A DNA stretch of 64,000 nucleotides from Halothece sp. PCC 7418 (GTDB lineage Bacteria > Cyanobacteriota > Cyanobacteriia > Cyanobacteriales > Rubidibacteraceae), in the NCBI RefSeq assembly GCF_000317635.1, contig NC_019779.1, positions 3,534,001 to 3,598,000 on the forward strand. The letters run 5' to 3'. The translations under genes were made by a program, and so were the position numbers. The first letter of the stretch is position 1. Every line of letters starts with the position of its first letter. Below are positions 9,229 to 17,321 of the stretch, piece by piece. A model generated the notes under the pieces. That model was not told where the DNA came from and made no database searches. It was given only the letters and a program-made list of their open reading frames with translations.

Positions 9229-10626
9229 ATGAAAAGAAGAGAATTGTTTAAAAATATCGCAATGATGGTGGGAGCTGCTGCTGGTGTTACCAGTTACTTT
9301 CAAGATGATAATAATACCCCTCTTGAAGAAAGCACTGATCTATTCAACTACGCTAGTAGTTTAGCATATGCTCAATCTAAACTCAGTGATGATACCAAAT
9401 TAACTCAATCTTGGGTGAAACCACAGGAATTTGGTGCATTGGGTGACGGGAATCATGATGATAGCGTTGCTATCCAAGCAGCAATTGACATCTTGGCAGA
9501 TCAGAATGGTGGGATTGTTTACTTTCCTGTTGGAACTTATCTGTTATCAACAAGCCATTCAACTGACAGTCCCATTAAGAATACTTCATTTATAACTCTT
9601 AAAAAGAATGTCTCTTTGATAGGAGAAAACAGATATAGAGTTACTCTGAAACGAGATATTTCAGCTGCCACTCCTAATGCCTTGATTTGGCTTAATGAAG
9701 GAACTGGAAGAGAAATTAATGGCATAGGTATTGATGGTGTTCAAAGTAATTTCAATAATATTCTTCATGGAATATTAAGCCAATTAGATATAGATGGGCT
9801 GACTATTAATAACTGTTATATTACACGAGTTGGAAGTTATGGCATTGGGTTACAAGGAGTTAAACAGTTATCACTAGGGCGAGCTAAAAATGTGACAATT
9901 AAAAATTGTCATATTAAAGGAACAGGTGGTGACGGAATTGATATTAAAAATATTAAACAAGAAACTGGATATAATGTCCTCTATAATCTCGATATTCAAG
10001 GTTGGGGAGGGCGTAGCTCCTTAAAAAACCAAGCTGGGCTCGATATTCGTGGTGTCGGCAATCATATTTCTAAGGTATATTTTACTTCTCCCAATTCTTA
10101 CTCTGGACATGCAATCAGGTTTAGAGGAAGCAATTATAAAACAAATAACCCAGGTGGTCAAGAGTCAATACTTAGTAATTTTTGGATTGATGTTTCTCAG
10201 CAAAATATACCTGGTATCCGAATTAATCAAAGAGGAACAATTATTAATTCTGGATACATTCTCTGTAGCGATAACTCTGCTGGTTTAGAAATAGATGATA
10301 CAACAGTTGATCATAGTAGAATTAGCAATGTGATAATTAATGGATCAGGAAATAGTCCTAATGCTAGTTTTTGGTGTCAAGGTAGTAACATATTACTTGA
10401 TAACTGTATTTCCCGAAATGCTTATTGTGGATTTAAATTAGCTAACGATCACATTACTTTGCAAGATTGTAAAGCTCTAAACTATAGAAATTATGGATTT
10501 TATGTTAAAAGTAATGCTACTCATTATGAAATTTTAGGAAGTGAAGCCTCGTCGAATCAAGGTGTTCCTATCGTAGACAAGACTAATGGACAAGGTATTA
10601 TAAAAAATTTGAGGGGAGTAAACTGA
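9229..10626 (+). CDS. Tat-exported right-handed beta-helix (pectate-lyase-like) protein
   Basis: 465 residues. The N-terminus MKRRELFKNIAMMVGAAAG has a twin-arginine motif followed by a short hydrophobic stretch, predicting Tat export to periplasm or surface. Residues about 65-125 (FGALGDGNHDDSVAIQAAID ... VYFPVGTYLL) are the Pectate_lyase_3 signature. The remainder repeats short beta strands with stacked Asn/Ile/Gly turns (INNCYITRVGSYGIGLQG, IKNCHIKGTGGDGIDIKN), a parallel beta-helix. The family includes polysaccharide lyases, epimerases and hydrolases; catalytic residues cannot be assigned. In this context it probably acts on the exported polysaccharide. The stop codon lies in the direct repeat bordering the MITE-like element at 10617-10767. 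Confidence 0.82.
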   Translation: MKRRELFKNIAMMVGAAAGVTSYFQDDNNTPLEESTDLFNYASSLAYAQSKLSDDTKLTQSWVKPQEFGALGDGNHDDSVAIQAAIDILADQNGGIVYFPVGTYLLSTSHSTDSPIKNTSFITLKKNVSLIGENRYRVTLKRDISAATPNALIWLNEGTGREINGIGIDGVQSNFNNILHGILSQLDIDGLTINNCYITRVGSYGIGLQGVKQLSLGRAKNVTIKNCHIKGTGGDGIDIKNIKQETGYNVLYNLDIQGWGGRSSLKNQAGLDIRGVGNHISKVYFTSPNSYSGHAIRFRGSNYKTNNPGGQESILSNFWIDVSQQNIPGIRINQRGTIINSGYILCSDNSAGLEIDDTTVDHSRISNVIINGSGNSPNASFWCQGSNILLDNCISRNAYCGFKLANDHITLQDCKALNYRNYGFYVKSNATHYEILGSEASSNQGVPIVDKTNGQGIIKNLRGVN

Positions 10627-10767
10627 CCTCTGTACAGGACAAAACTTTTGATAGTAGCTTTCCAAAGTGCTTCAAGCACTTGCGGTACAAGGTTTTCGGC
10701 AAAATCAACTAAATCTAGTGACAGATAAGGCTTTCAGTTTTTTTTGTCCCGTACCTAGTAAACTGAC
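10617..10767. repeat. MITE-like element with 11-bp direct repeats
   Basis: Inverted repeats GTACAGGACAAAA (10632-10644) and TTTTGTCCCGTAC (10742-10754) match at 12 of 13 positions. Outside them AGTAAACTGAC occurs at 10617-10627 and 10757-10767, as expected for an 11-bp target-site duplication. That length fits IS4-type transposases; the family link is inference. The left copy contains the TGA of the beta-helix gene, so insertion left that gene intact. Confidence 0.75.
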
Positions 10768-10786
10768 ACCCATTTCAATTGGAATC

Positions 10787-11351
10787 TTAAAAATCTATCG
10801 TTCTTTCAGCAAGCCTTTTGATCAAAAAGCCATGGCACTCAATCTGAAAAGTCCAGACATCCAAACAAGCCTTGGTAATGCTTGAAAACTTGGATGAAAC
10901 AAAGATAGAATGACTTTCAAATGATCGCAGAATCTGTTGAGGAGGCTTTTAGGCAATGTCCTAATGTATGCGCGTAGCGCTATAGTTACCAAAATGCGAT
11001 CAAGCTTATACCGTTTATCAAAAGTCACTGGAAACATAGCCTCGGTTTGTAGAGAGGTCTGACTCAGTATCTCTCTAGCCACCTTTGAGAATTGGTATTA
11101 ACTTGAGCTTTTGCCCTTGCCCTCAAGCAGCTTAGTGTCATCTATTGGTAGCATAGTGAATGCGAGTAAGCTTTCGTAGCAACTTGCAGCTTACTCAAAC
11201 AGAATATAAAAAATGCTACTGTTTATATCAAACTAGGTCAGCACTACTTAAACAGAATAGCTTTTTAGAGGCTCGTACTACCTTTCAAAAAGCTTTAGAG
11301 CTTTAGCCTGAACAACAATAAGCAGAGATAAAATCAATAAAATTTCAGAGT
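10787..11351 (+). pseudogene. Decayed TPR region upstream of the GT61 gene
   Basis: Two stretches still read as TPR units: KPFDQKAMALNLKSPDIQTS near 10810-10882, and YIKLGQHYL near 11224-11250 continuing in another frame as SFLEARTTFQKALEL near 11262-11303. The last stretch is exactly in frame with the ATG at 11352 but is cut by TAG (11304-11306) and TAA (11319-11321). The GT61 gene downstream therefore appears to have lost an N-terminal TPR part like that of the 863-residue TPR-GT61 protein at 19287. The central part (10890-11200) has no recognisable coding sequence. Confidence 0.6.
11164..11196. other. Perfect 9-bp inverted repeat
   Basis: GAGTAAGCT (11164-11172) and AGCTTACTC (11188-11196) could form a hairpin with a 15-nt loop. 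No T-run follows, so it is not a clear terminator. It lies in the decayed TPR region. Confidence 0.45.
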
Positions 11352-12755
11352 ATGTTACTTAAAAATGAGGTTTTGACTTTAACGAGGCAATTGAGGATTG
11401 AAGAAGCTATAAAAACCCTAGAGGAGTTTGCTACGAATGAACCGATTATGGAAAGCTGGAAACTTCTGGAGGAAGCTACTCAAAAACTCACGGACATGAA
11501 AGAACTTGACATAGCCTCCAAATTGTGGAGCTCTGGCTCAAATAGACTTGCTAAACGTGTTGGTGCTCCACCAACCTATTTTTGCGAAAAAAAATCCCAA
11601 GATATTCCCACTAAAGAAATAAATTTCTTCAGCGATCTTCTCAAGGAAAAAAATCAAAATAGCGATCAACCTAAACGATATTTATTATCAATAATAGACG
11701 AAAATGACGATGTGAACAACGGATTTGATAGTCTTGATGGACTACTTGCTTTAGAAAAAGAAAAGCTTTTTGAGCAAGGTAACTTCAAAGTTCCTATCTG
11801 GAAATATATGCGTTCCTACGAGATTCTATTGATTCCAAGGATTATCATGGTAGGTCTTTCTACCCCGTCCTCACTAACAGGATACACACCTATGTCACTC
11901 GATGGCTATTGGATCAAAAATTTTACCCAAGGAGGTACGGGTGGTCGAGTCATTAGATATCAAGCAGCACAGATTAAAATTAGTGAGTATGTGCACGAGC
12001 GAGGTTCGGTTTTTGTCATACCAGGAGATCATATGAACAAATTCTTCCATGCTATGTGCAATACTTTTCCCGCACTGCAGATATACAGACAATTAAACCT
12101 AGACTGTCCAATAGTTTTTCCCAAGTTTCCAGTGGAGGAACAGCCTAAATTGTCAGAGATCCAGTCAACTTTGTTAAAGGTAATGAACATACCTGAAGAA
12201 AGAGTTATTTCACAAACAAATCTTGAAAATACCTACTTTAATAACGGTCTTCTGCCTCAGGCTTTTGCTCCAGATCGTCGAGTGGTAGAATTCTACAGAA
12301 AAACTGCCTCGGAACTTGATTTAAATAGGGAATCGGGACTCTCAAATAAATACATTTATATTTCCAGAGGAGATGCTAAAAGAAGACCCATAATTAATCA
12401 AAAAGAGATTATCAGCGTCCTAGAGGCGATGGGATTTAGTAGTGTTGAAATGACCTATCGTTCCTTTGAGGAACAAATTTCAATTGTTCGAGATGCCTCG
12501 ATTATTGTAGCTCCTCATGGAGCTGGCCTCACTAACATGGTTTTTTGCAAACCTGGTACCAAGATTGTTGAATTAATTACTGAGTCTAAGCGGAACATCT
12601 TTTATCGGCTTGCAAATTTATGTGAACACAAGTACTATCCTATCCTCTGTTCCCAAGCTTCCCGTTCTTCTAGGTTTGAAACTACTTCAGGTAATGACTG
12701 CTGGCATCTTGATGTAACTAAACTCAGAAAAGTAATAGAAAAAATAACCAATTGA
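11352..12755 (+). CDS. GT61-family glycosyltransferase (DUF563), TPR part lost
   Basis: 467 residues. Core motifs: IPGDHMNKFFHAMCNTFP (about 225), YISRGDAKRRPIINQ (about 335), and the GT61 hallmark VAPHGAGLTNMVFCKPGTKIVE (about 395). These match the C-terminal half of the 863-residue protein at 19287 (FHWMIDILPRF; YICRQGARHRRVLNE; IAPHGSGLTNLVFCSAKTKI). GT61 enzymes include eukaryotic EOGT and plant xylosyl- and arabinosyltransferases, and many bacterial capsule enzymes; donor and acceptor cannot be told. Residues 1-110 are weakly helical and continue in frame from a degraded TPR region. The core looks intact and may still be active. Confidence 0.82.
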   Translation: MLLKNEVLTLTRQLRIEEAIKTLEEFATNEPIMESWKLLEEATQKLTDMKELDIASKLWSSGSNRLAKRVGAPPTYFCEKKSQDIPTKEINFFSDLLKEKNQNSDQPKRYLLSIIDENDDVNNGFDSLDGLLALEKEKLFEQGNFKVPIWKYMRSYEILLIPRIIMVGLSTPSSLTGYTPMSLDGYWIKNFTQGGTGGRVIRYQAAQIKISEYVHERGSVFVIPGDHMNKFFHAMCNTFPALQIYRQLNLDCPIVFPKFPVEEQPKLSEIQSTLLKVMNIPEERVISQTNLENTYFNNGLLPQAFAPDRRVVEFYRKTASELDLNRESGLSNKYIYISRGDAKRRPIINQKEIISVLEAMGFSSVEMTYRSFEEQISIVRDASIIVAPHGAGLTNMVFCKPGTKIVELITESKRNIFYRLANLCEHKYYPILCSQASRSSRFETTSGNDCWHLDVTKLRKVIEKITN

Positions 12756-12794
12756 ACTAATTCATGATAGTAATTAGTCTGGGGAAGCCCAAAG

Positions 12795-12834
12795 AAAGTG
12801 GTGAATTAAAGCACTTCAAGCTACTTCCCACTTT
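12795..12834. terminator. Candidate hairpin between converging genes
   Basis: AAAGTGG (12795-12801) and CCACTTT (12828-12834) form a 7-bp stem followed by TCTAGAG. It lies between the GT61 gene and the convergent rfbA. The loop is long (26 nt), so support is modest. Confidence 0.4.
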
Positions 12835-12997
12835 TCTAGAGTTCTCACTAATTGGGACTCAGGAGGCGGAAAAGTTCCTTTTATCGTCGGATCATCTGAT
12901 TGATCTGAATCTTGCTTTAGGCAATTGAACTCTCTATCTCTATTTCGACAACTTCAAATGGCAATATTTATGACAAATGACCCACTAATTAAAGTCA

Positions 12998-14074
12998 TCA
13001 AATTAACTCAATTTGTGAATCATCACCTAGCAAAAAGCGCATTGCTTTGGGGCGCTTCGGTGCCATCGTTAACTGGACTCGTTCTCCAATTAAACTATCA
13101 ACAATTCGTTGCTCGATATTAACTACTTTTGACTCTCGCAAAATAACACTATGTTCCACATCAGCATCAACTAAAGTTGCTTTATCAGCAATACTAGTAT
13201 AAGGTCCAATAAAGCAATTTTCTAAAAGGCAATTGCGACCAATAATAACTGGTCCACGAATTGTGGAATTGATAATGCGAGTGCCTACACCGATCGTAAC
13301 ACGACCAATAATTTCAGAATTGTCATCCACATTGCCTCCCGAAACATCAATTTCTAAATTGGTGTCAAGAATAATGCGGTTGGCTTCTAATAAATCATCT
13401 TTTTTCCCCGTATCAAGCCACCAGCCTTGCAGTTGACGAGATCCCACAGGGTTTTGTTGATCAATTAACCATTGAATGGCATCCGTAATTTCTAATTCTC
13501 CTCGTGCTGACGGTTCAATCTGCGCGATCGCGCGATGAATGGTAGGGTTAAAAAAATAAATTCCAACCAAAGCTAAATTCGAGGGCGGATCTTTCGGTTT
13601 TTCCAATAGTGCGAATACTTTGCCTTGCTCATCAACTTTAGCCACACCAAAAGCACTCGGCTGAGAAACAGGACATAGTAGAATTAAAGAATCTAAATTC
13701 TGGGTTTGAAACTCTTGCAAAAAGCCAGTCAGATCCCCTTCTACCAAATTATCCCCCAAATACATTACAAATGGTGAATCTCCGAGAAAGGGCTGAGCAA
13801 TTTTGACTGCATGGGCTAACCCAGCAGGTTCATCCTGAGTGATATAAGTAATATTAGCGCCAAACTGGCTACCATCCCCAGTTTTTTCTTGAATTTCTTC
13901 TCCCGTCTCAGGACTAATAATAATGCCAATGTCTGTGATACCAGCTTGGACAATCGCTTCAATGCCGTACCATAAAATAGGCTTATTTGCTACTGGAACC
14001 AGTTGTTTTGCCCCCGTATAGGTCAGAGGGCGCAAGCGGGTTCCTTTTCCCCCAGATAAAATTAATCCTTTCAT
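12998..14074 (-). CDS. rfbA: Glucose-1-phosphate thymidylyltransferase (long RmlA type)
   Basis: 358 residues from ATG at 14074 (MKGLILSGGKGTRLRPLTYT); upstream in-frame codons overlap rfbD and are not used. The nucleotidyltransferase signature GGKGTRLRP is at residue 8 and GDN near 110. The C-terminal third is a left-handed beta-helix of hexapeptides (VTIGVGTRIINSTIRGPVII), found in the longer RmlA2-type enzymes. It joins dTTP and glucose-1-phosphate to give dTDP-glucose, the first step to dTDP-L-rhamnose. Its ATG shares one base with the rfbD stop (TGATG), implying translational coupling. Confidence 0.9.
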   Translation of the reverse strand: MKGLILSGGKGTRLRPLTYTGAKQLVPVANKPILWYGIEAIVQAGITDIGIIISPETGEEIQEKTGDGSQFGANITYITQDEPAGLAHAVKIAQPFLGDSPFVMYLGDNLVEGDLTGFLQEFQTQNLDSLILLCPVSQPSAFGVAKVDEQGKVFALLEKPKDPPSNLALVGIYFFNPTIHRAIAQIEPSARGELEITDAIQWLIDQQNPVGSRQLQGWWLDTGKKDDLLEANRIILDTNLEIDVSGGNVDDNSEIIGRVTIGVGTRIINSTIRGPVIIGRNCLLENCFIGPYTSIADKATLVDADVEHSVILRESKVVNIEQRIVDSLIGERVQLTMAPKRPKAMRFLLGDDSQIELI

Positions 14075-14958
14075 CACTTTTCCTGAGATAATTGACTTAA
14101 CATCTTCCGTAAACTGACTCGCCATTGGGGGGAGGGAGTTCCCAAAATCTGCGCAATTTTGTGATTAGATAAAACTGAATAAGGGGGGCGTTGGGCTGGC
14201 GTTGGATATTCAGGTGTAGAAATCGGAAAAACTTGCTTAATGTTAATCGGCATCTTGAGGGCTTGGGCTTCTTCAAAAATAGCAAGAGAAAAATCATACC
14301 AACTGGTAACCCCACTATTGGTAAAGTGGTAAATTTCTTGAATCGGAGAGGTTGGTAAATGGGTCATTAATCCGACAACAGCTTGGGCAATGTCATAAGT
14401 CCAACTGGGAGTTCCCACTTGATCCGATACGACTTTTAATTCTTCTCGTTCTGCACCAAGACGTAACATGGTTTTAACAAAGTTCTTTTTGCCATACGTT
14501 CCATAAACCCAAGCCGTCCGCAGAATAACATAGTTTTGACAATTGTTTTGAATCCCGACTTCTCCGGCTAATTTGGATTGACCATAAACGCCAATGGGGT
14601 TAGGTTGATCTTCTTCAGTATAGGGTTGATTTTTCTCGCCATCAAAGACATAATCTGTTGAAATATGGAATAATCTGGCACCTATTTGCTCGGCACATTC
14701 GGCTAAAACCCGAGGAGCATCACCATTTAGAGTTTGAGCAAGGTCTGGTTCACTTTCTGCTTGATCGACTGCGGTATAAGCACCACTATTAATAATCAAA
14801 TCAGGCTTCTGAGTTTTAATCACGTCTCGAATTTGATTAAGATTGCTTAAATCTAAATCCTCTTTCCCCAATGCAATGAGTTCACCCTGTTGCCTTAATA
14901 AAGGTTGTAAGTCTTGACCCAGTTGTCCATTCTTGCCAGTGAGCAAAATTTTAGTCAT
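14074..14958 (-). CDS. rfbD: dTDP-4-dehydrorhamnose reductase
   Basis: 294 residues, usual length for RmlD. The NAD(P)H-binding motif is modified as GKNGQLGQDL (residues 8-17). The short-chain dehydrogenase catalytic elements appear as STDYVFDG and the YGQSKLAGE Tyr-x-x-x-Lys. It performs the last step, reducing dTDP-4-keto-L-rhamnose to dTDP-L-rhamnose. Gene order rfbC-rfbD-rfbA runs leftward with overlaps of 8 and 1 bp, a tight operon. rfbB (4,6-dehydratase) is not in this window. Confidence 0.93.
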   Translation of the reverse strand: MTKILLTGKNGQLGQDLQPLLRQQGELIALGKEDLDLSNLNQIRDVIKTQKPDLIINSGAYTAVDQAESEPDLAQTLNGDAPRVLAECAEQIGARLFHISTDYVFDGEKNQPYTEEDQPNPIGVYGQSKLAGEVGIQNNCQNYVILRTAWVYGTYGKKNFVKTMLRLGAEREELKVVSDQVGTPSWTYDIAQAVVGLMTHLPTSPIQEIYHFTNSGVTSWYDFSLAIFEEAQALKMPINIKQVFPISTPEYPTPAQRPPYSVLSNHKIAQILGTPSPQWRVSLRKMLSQLSQEK

Positions 14959-15496
14959 ATAAATCAGCGTCTTTTAAATATTTTCCTTGTTGGTCTTTAC
15001 CAGATAAAATCGGTTCACTGCTGGTTTGCCAGTCAATCCCGAGGTCAGGATCATCCCACAGAATCGATCTTTCATGTTGTGGAGCATAGTAATCCGTTGT
15101 CTTATACAACACTTCTGCTACCTGAGAGCGAACATAAAAGCCATGGGCAAAACCAGCTGGAATCCAGAGTTGTTGTTTATTATGGGCACTTAAAATACAA
15201 CTGACCCATTGACCAAAGGTGGGAGAACTGCGTCGAATATCAATGGCAACATCAAGAATTTCTCCAACAATCGTACGGACTAATTTACCTTGGGCATTTT
15301 GAATTTGGTAATGTAAGCCCCGTAAGACATGCTGTTGAGAACGGGAATGATTATCTTGAACAAAATCGACGTTGACCCCAGTTTGTTCCTGAAACTGTTT
15401 TTGGTTAAAACTTTCAAAAAAGAATCCCCGATCATCGCCAAAGACCTTTGGTTTGAGGATTAAAACTTCTGGGATTTGAGTTTTCTGAATCTCCAT
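14951..15496 (-). CDS. rfbC: dTDP-4-dehydrorhamnose 3,5-epimerase
   Basis: 181 residues with the cupin RmlC motifs GDDRGFFFESFNQ (about 22), FVQDNHSRS and VLRGLHYQ (catalytic His), and AGFAHGFYV. It epimerises dTDP-4-keto-6-deoxyglucose at C3 and C5. It is the first gene of the leftward rfbCDA operon, and its promoter must lie in the 112-bp gap shared with the divergent TPR gene at 15609. Confidence 0.93.
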   Translation of the reverse strand: MEIQKTQIPEVLILKPKVFGDDRGFFFESFNQKQFQEQTGVNVDFVQDNHSRSQQHVLRGLHYQIQNAQGKLVRTIVGEILDVAIDIRRSSPTFGQWVSCILSAHNKQQLWIPAGFAHGFYVRSQVAEVLYKTTDYYAPQHERSILWDDPDLGIDWQTSSEPILSGKDQQGKYLKDADLYD

Positions 15497-15608
15497 TTCA
15501 CACCAGAATGAGTTGGGACATTAGCTAGGATACAGGGAAACCACTTTTTGTCAATCCTTTTGCTATGCTTAGTTTATTATTATTGAAACTAAGGTCATTA
15601 ATTTGTTG

Positions 15609-16283
15609 ATGTCAGACTCTCAAGCAAATCATTATCAAGCAGGGATTTCTGATCCTCAGCGCCCGATCGCGCAATCGGTCAAAACGCTTTTTGATTATCA
15701 ACAACAAGTTAACTTACTCGAACAACAAAACCGTTGGCAAGACTTAGAAAGGCTTTGTTCTGAAGCCATCCAACTTTATCCTAATCTTCCTAGATTTTAT
15801 CATCTGTTAGGAGATGCAAAATTAAACTTGCAACGTTGGGCAGAAGCCGTCGTTGCTTATCAAAGCGCGATCGCGCTCGACGCTACTTTTTCTTGGTCTC
15901 ACAATAATCTGGGAGACGCTCTTAGTCAACTACAACGCTGGCAAGAAGCTGTAACCGCTTATCAAGAAGCAATCAATCTCAAAGATGACTTTTTCTGGTC
16001 TTACTACAATTTAGGAGAAGCCTTATCCCAACTCAATCGATGGGAAGAAGCAGTAACCGCTTATCGTCAAGCCCATGTCCTTGCACCGGAGAATCTCGAA
16101 GTTGCGAAGAAAATGGTTAACTATTTTCCCAATGAAATTGAGTTTTACTTCACTTTATCCCAAGTATTGGCGAGAAATAACGACTTGGATCAAGCCTTGG
16201 TGGTTTGTCGAATGGGATTAAATATTCAACCCAATCATTCCTCAGGCTTAAAGCTAGAAAGAGCAATTTTATCTCACCGCTAA
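15609..16283 (+). CDS. TPR repeat protein
   Basis: 224 residues from ATG at 15609 (TTG codons at 15603 and 15606 precede it in frame). After a 25-residue leader there are about five TPR units, e.g. WSHNNLGDALSQLQRWQEAV and WSYYNLGEALSQLNRWEEAV. It is a paralogue of the TPR gene at the left edge. No enzyme domain, signal peptide or membrane segment is present. It ends 15 bp inside the convergent GT2 gene. A stand-alone adaptor for neighbouring transferases is possible but unproven. Confidence 0.8.
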   Translation: MSDSQANHYQAGISDPQRPIAQSVKTLFDYQQQVNLLEQQNRWQDLERLCSEAIQLYPNLPRFYHLLGDAKLNLQRWAEAVVAYQSAIALDATFSWSHNNLGDALSQLQRWQEAVTAYQEAINLKDDFFWSYYNLGEALSQLNRWEEAVTAYRQAHVLAPENLEVAKKMVNYFPNEIEFYFTLSQVLARNNDLDQALVVCRMGLNIQPNHSSGLKLERAILSHR

Positions 16284-17273
16284 ACTCTGTTGAAATCTTC
16301 TTTGGGTTGCTTCTTGACGAGCAACTTCAAGTAACTTTTGCCACTCTCTGGAAGCGGTTAAGGCAACTAAATCCAACTCAGTTGTCTGTTGTGCAGCCTG
16401 TGCTTTAAATAGTTCTACCCAATTGAAAACCGTTTCGAGATAGGGATATGGGGAATATTGGAGAGATTGTTCCAAAGTCTCACCCATTTTACTTAAATGA
16501 TTAGTGTAATATAAACGCCAAGCAATCCAGACTAACGTATGATATAGATATTGATTCTGGCGTTCTCGCACCACTAGTGGTAAATCAGGTCTGGTAAAAA
16601 ATTTTTGACGGACTTGCCATGATTCTTGTGCTTGGATCAAAGTATTTAAAGAATCGTTCCTGCTATGTTCTCGATAACAAGTTGTCACTTGTCGAATCCA
16701 TGCCGTCTGACAACCTGCAATGGCTAAACGTTGAATTAAATCTACATCACAGGCTTGTTGAAAAGTAGTATCAAGGGGACCAACACGATTTAACCACTCC
16801 CATCGAAACAACATCGGGCTAAATAAAACGGGCATCCACTGTAACCATTCATGTAAATCTAAAGTTGGGGCTTGATGCCAAGGTTCCACATTAGCTAGGG
16901 GCTCTCCCCAAGAATTAATTCGTTTCCAACCACTATGAACCATCCCCACTTGCGGTCGTTGCTCTAGAACTTCCACCTGCAAAGCAAGTTTATCAGTTAA
17001 CAAAATATCATCATGATCAAGGAAATTAATGTAGTCTCCTTGTGCCATTGTCAGCCCAAAATTACGAGCAGCAGCAACCCCTTGATTAGTTTGGTAGTAA
17101 TAATCAACGCGATCGCGATAAGGGGTCAATATTTCCCTAGTGGCATCAGTTGAACCATCATCCACTACAATTACTTCCCAATCAAGATAACTCTGATTGA
17201 AAACACTCTCTATCGTCTGGCAAATATACCGACTGCCATTATATGTCGGAATAATAACACTAACTTTTGGCAT
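16269..17273 (-). CDS. GT2 glycosyltransferase with shared C-terminal helical domain
   Basis: 334 residues. GT-A fold of family 2: VSVIIPTYNGSRYICQTIES (about 4-23), VVDDGSTD (about 36) and the metal-binding LDHDD (about 88-92). Residues about 240-330 (YHTLVWIAWRLYYTNHLSKM ... VFNWVELF ... ELDLVALTASREWQKLL) match the C-terminal domain of the next gene and of the Gln-rich coiled-coil protein at 1798-3204. No transmembrane helix, so a cytoplasmic transferase. It follows the other GT2 gene with 48 bp between; the pair likely came from tandem duplication. Confidence 0.87.
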   Translation of the reverse strand: MPKVSVIIPTYNGSRYICQTIESVFNQSYLDWEVIVVDDGSTDATREILTPYRDRVDYYYQTNQGVAAARNFGLTMAQGDYINFLDHDDILLTDKLALQVEVLEQRPQVGMVHSGWKRINSWGEPLANVEPWHQAPTLDLHEWLQWMPVLFSPMLFRWEWLNRVGPLDTTFQQACDVDLIQRLAIAGCQTAWIRQVTTCYREHSRNDSLNTLIQAQESWQVRQKFFTRPDLPLVVRERQNQYLYHTLVWIAWRLYYTNHLSKMGETLEQSLQYSPYPYLETVFNWVELFKAQAAQQTTELDLVALTASREWQKLLEVARQEATQRRFQQSLAVR

Positions 17274-17321
17274 GGAAATCTATCAAAGAGATTTGTTTCC
17301 CTTCTCCTAACTCAAGATTAA

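Noticed and set aside
10822-11082. Minus-strand frame of 86 codons
   Set aside because: It runs antisense to the decayed TPR region and resembles no family I know.
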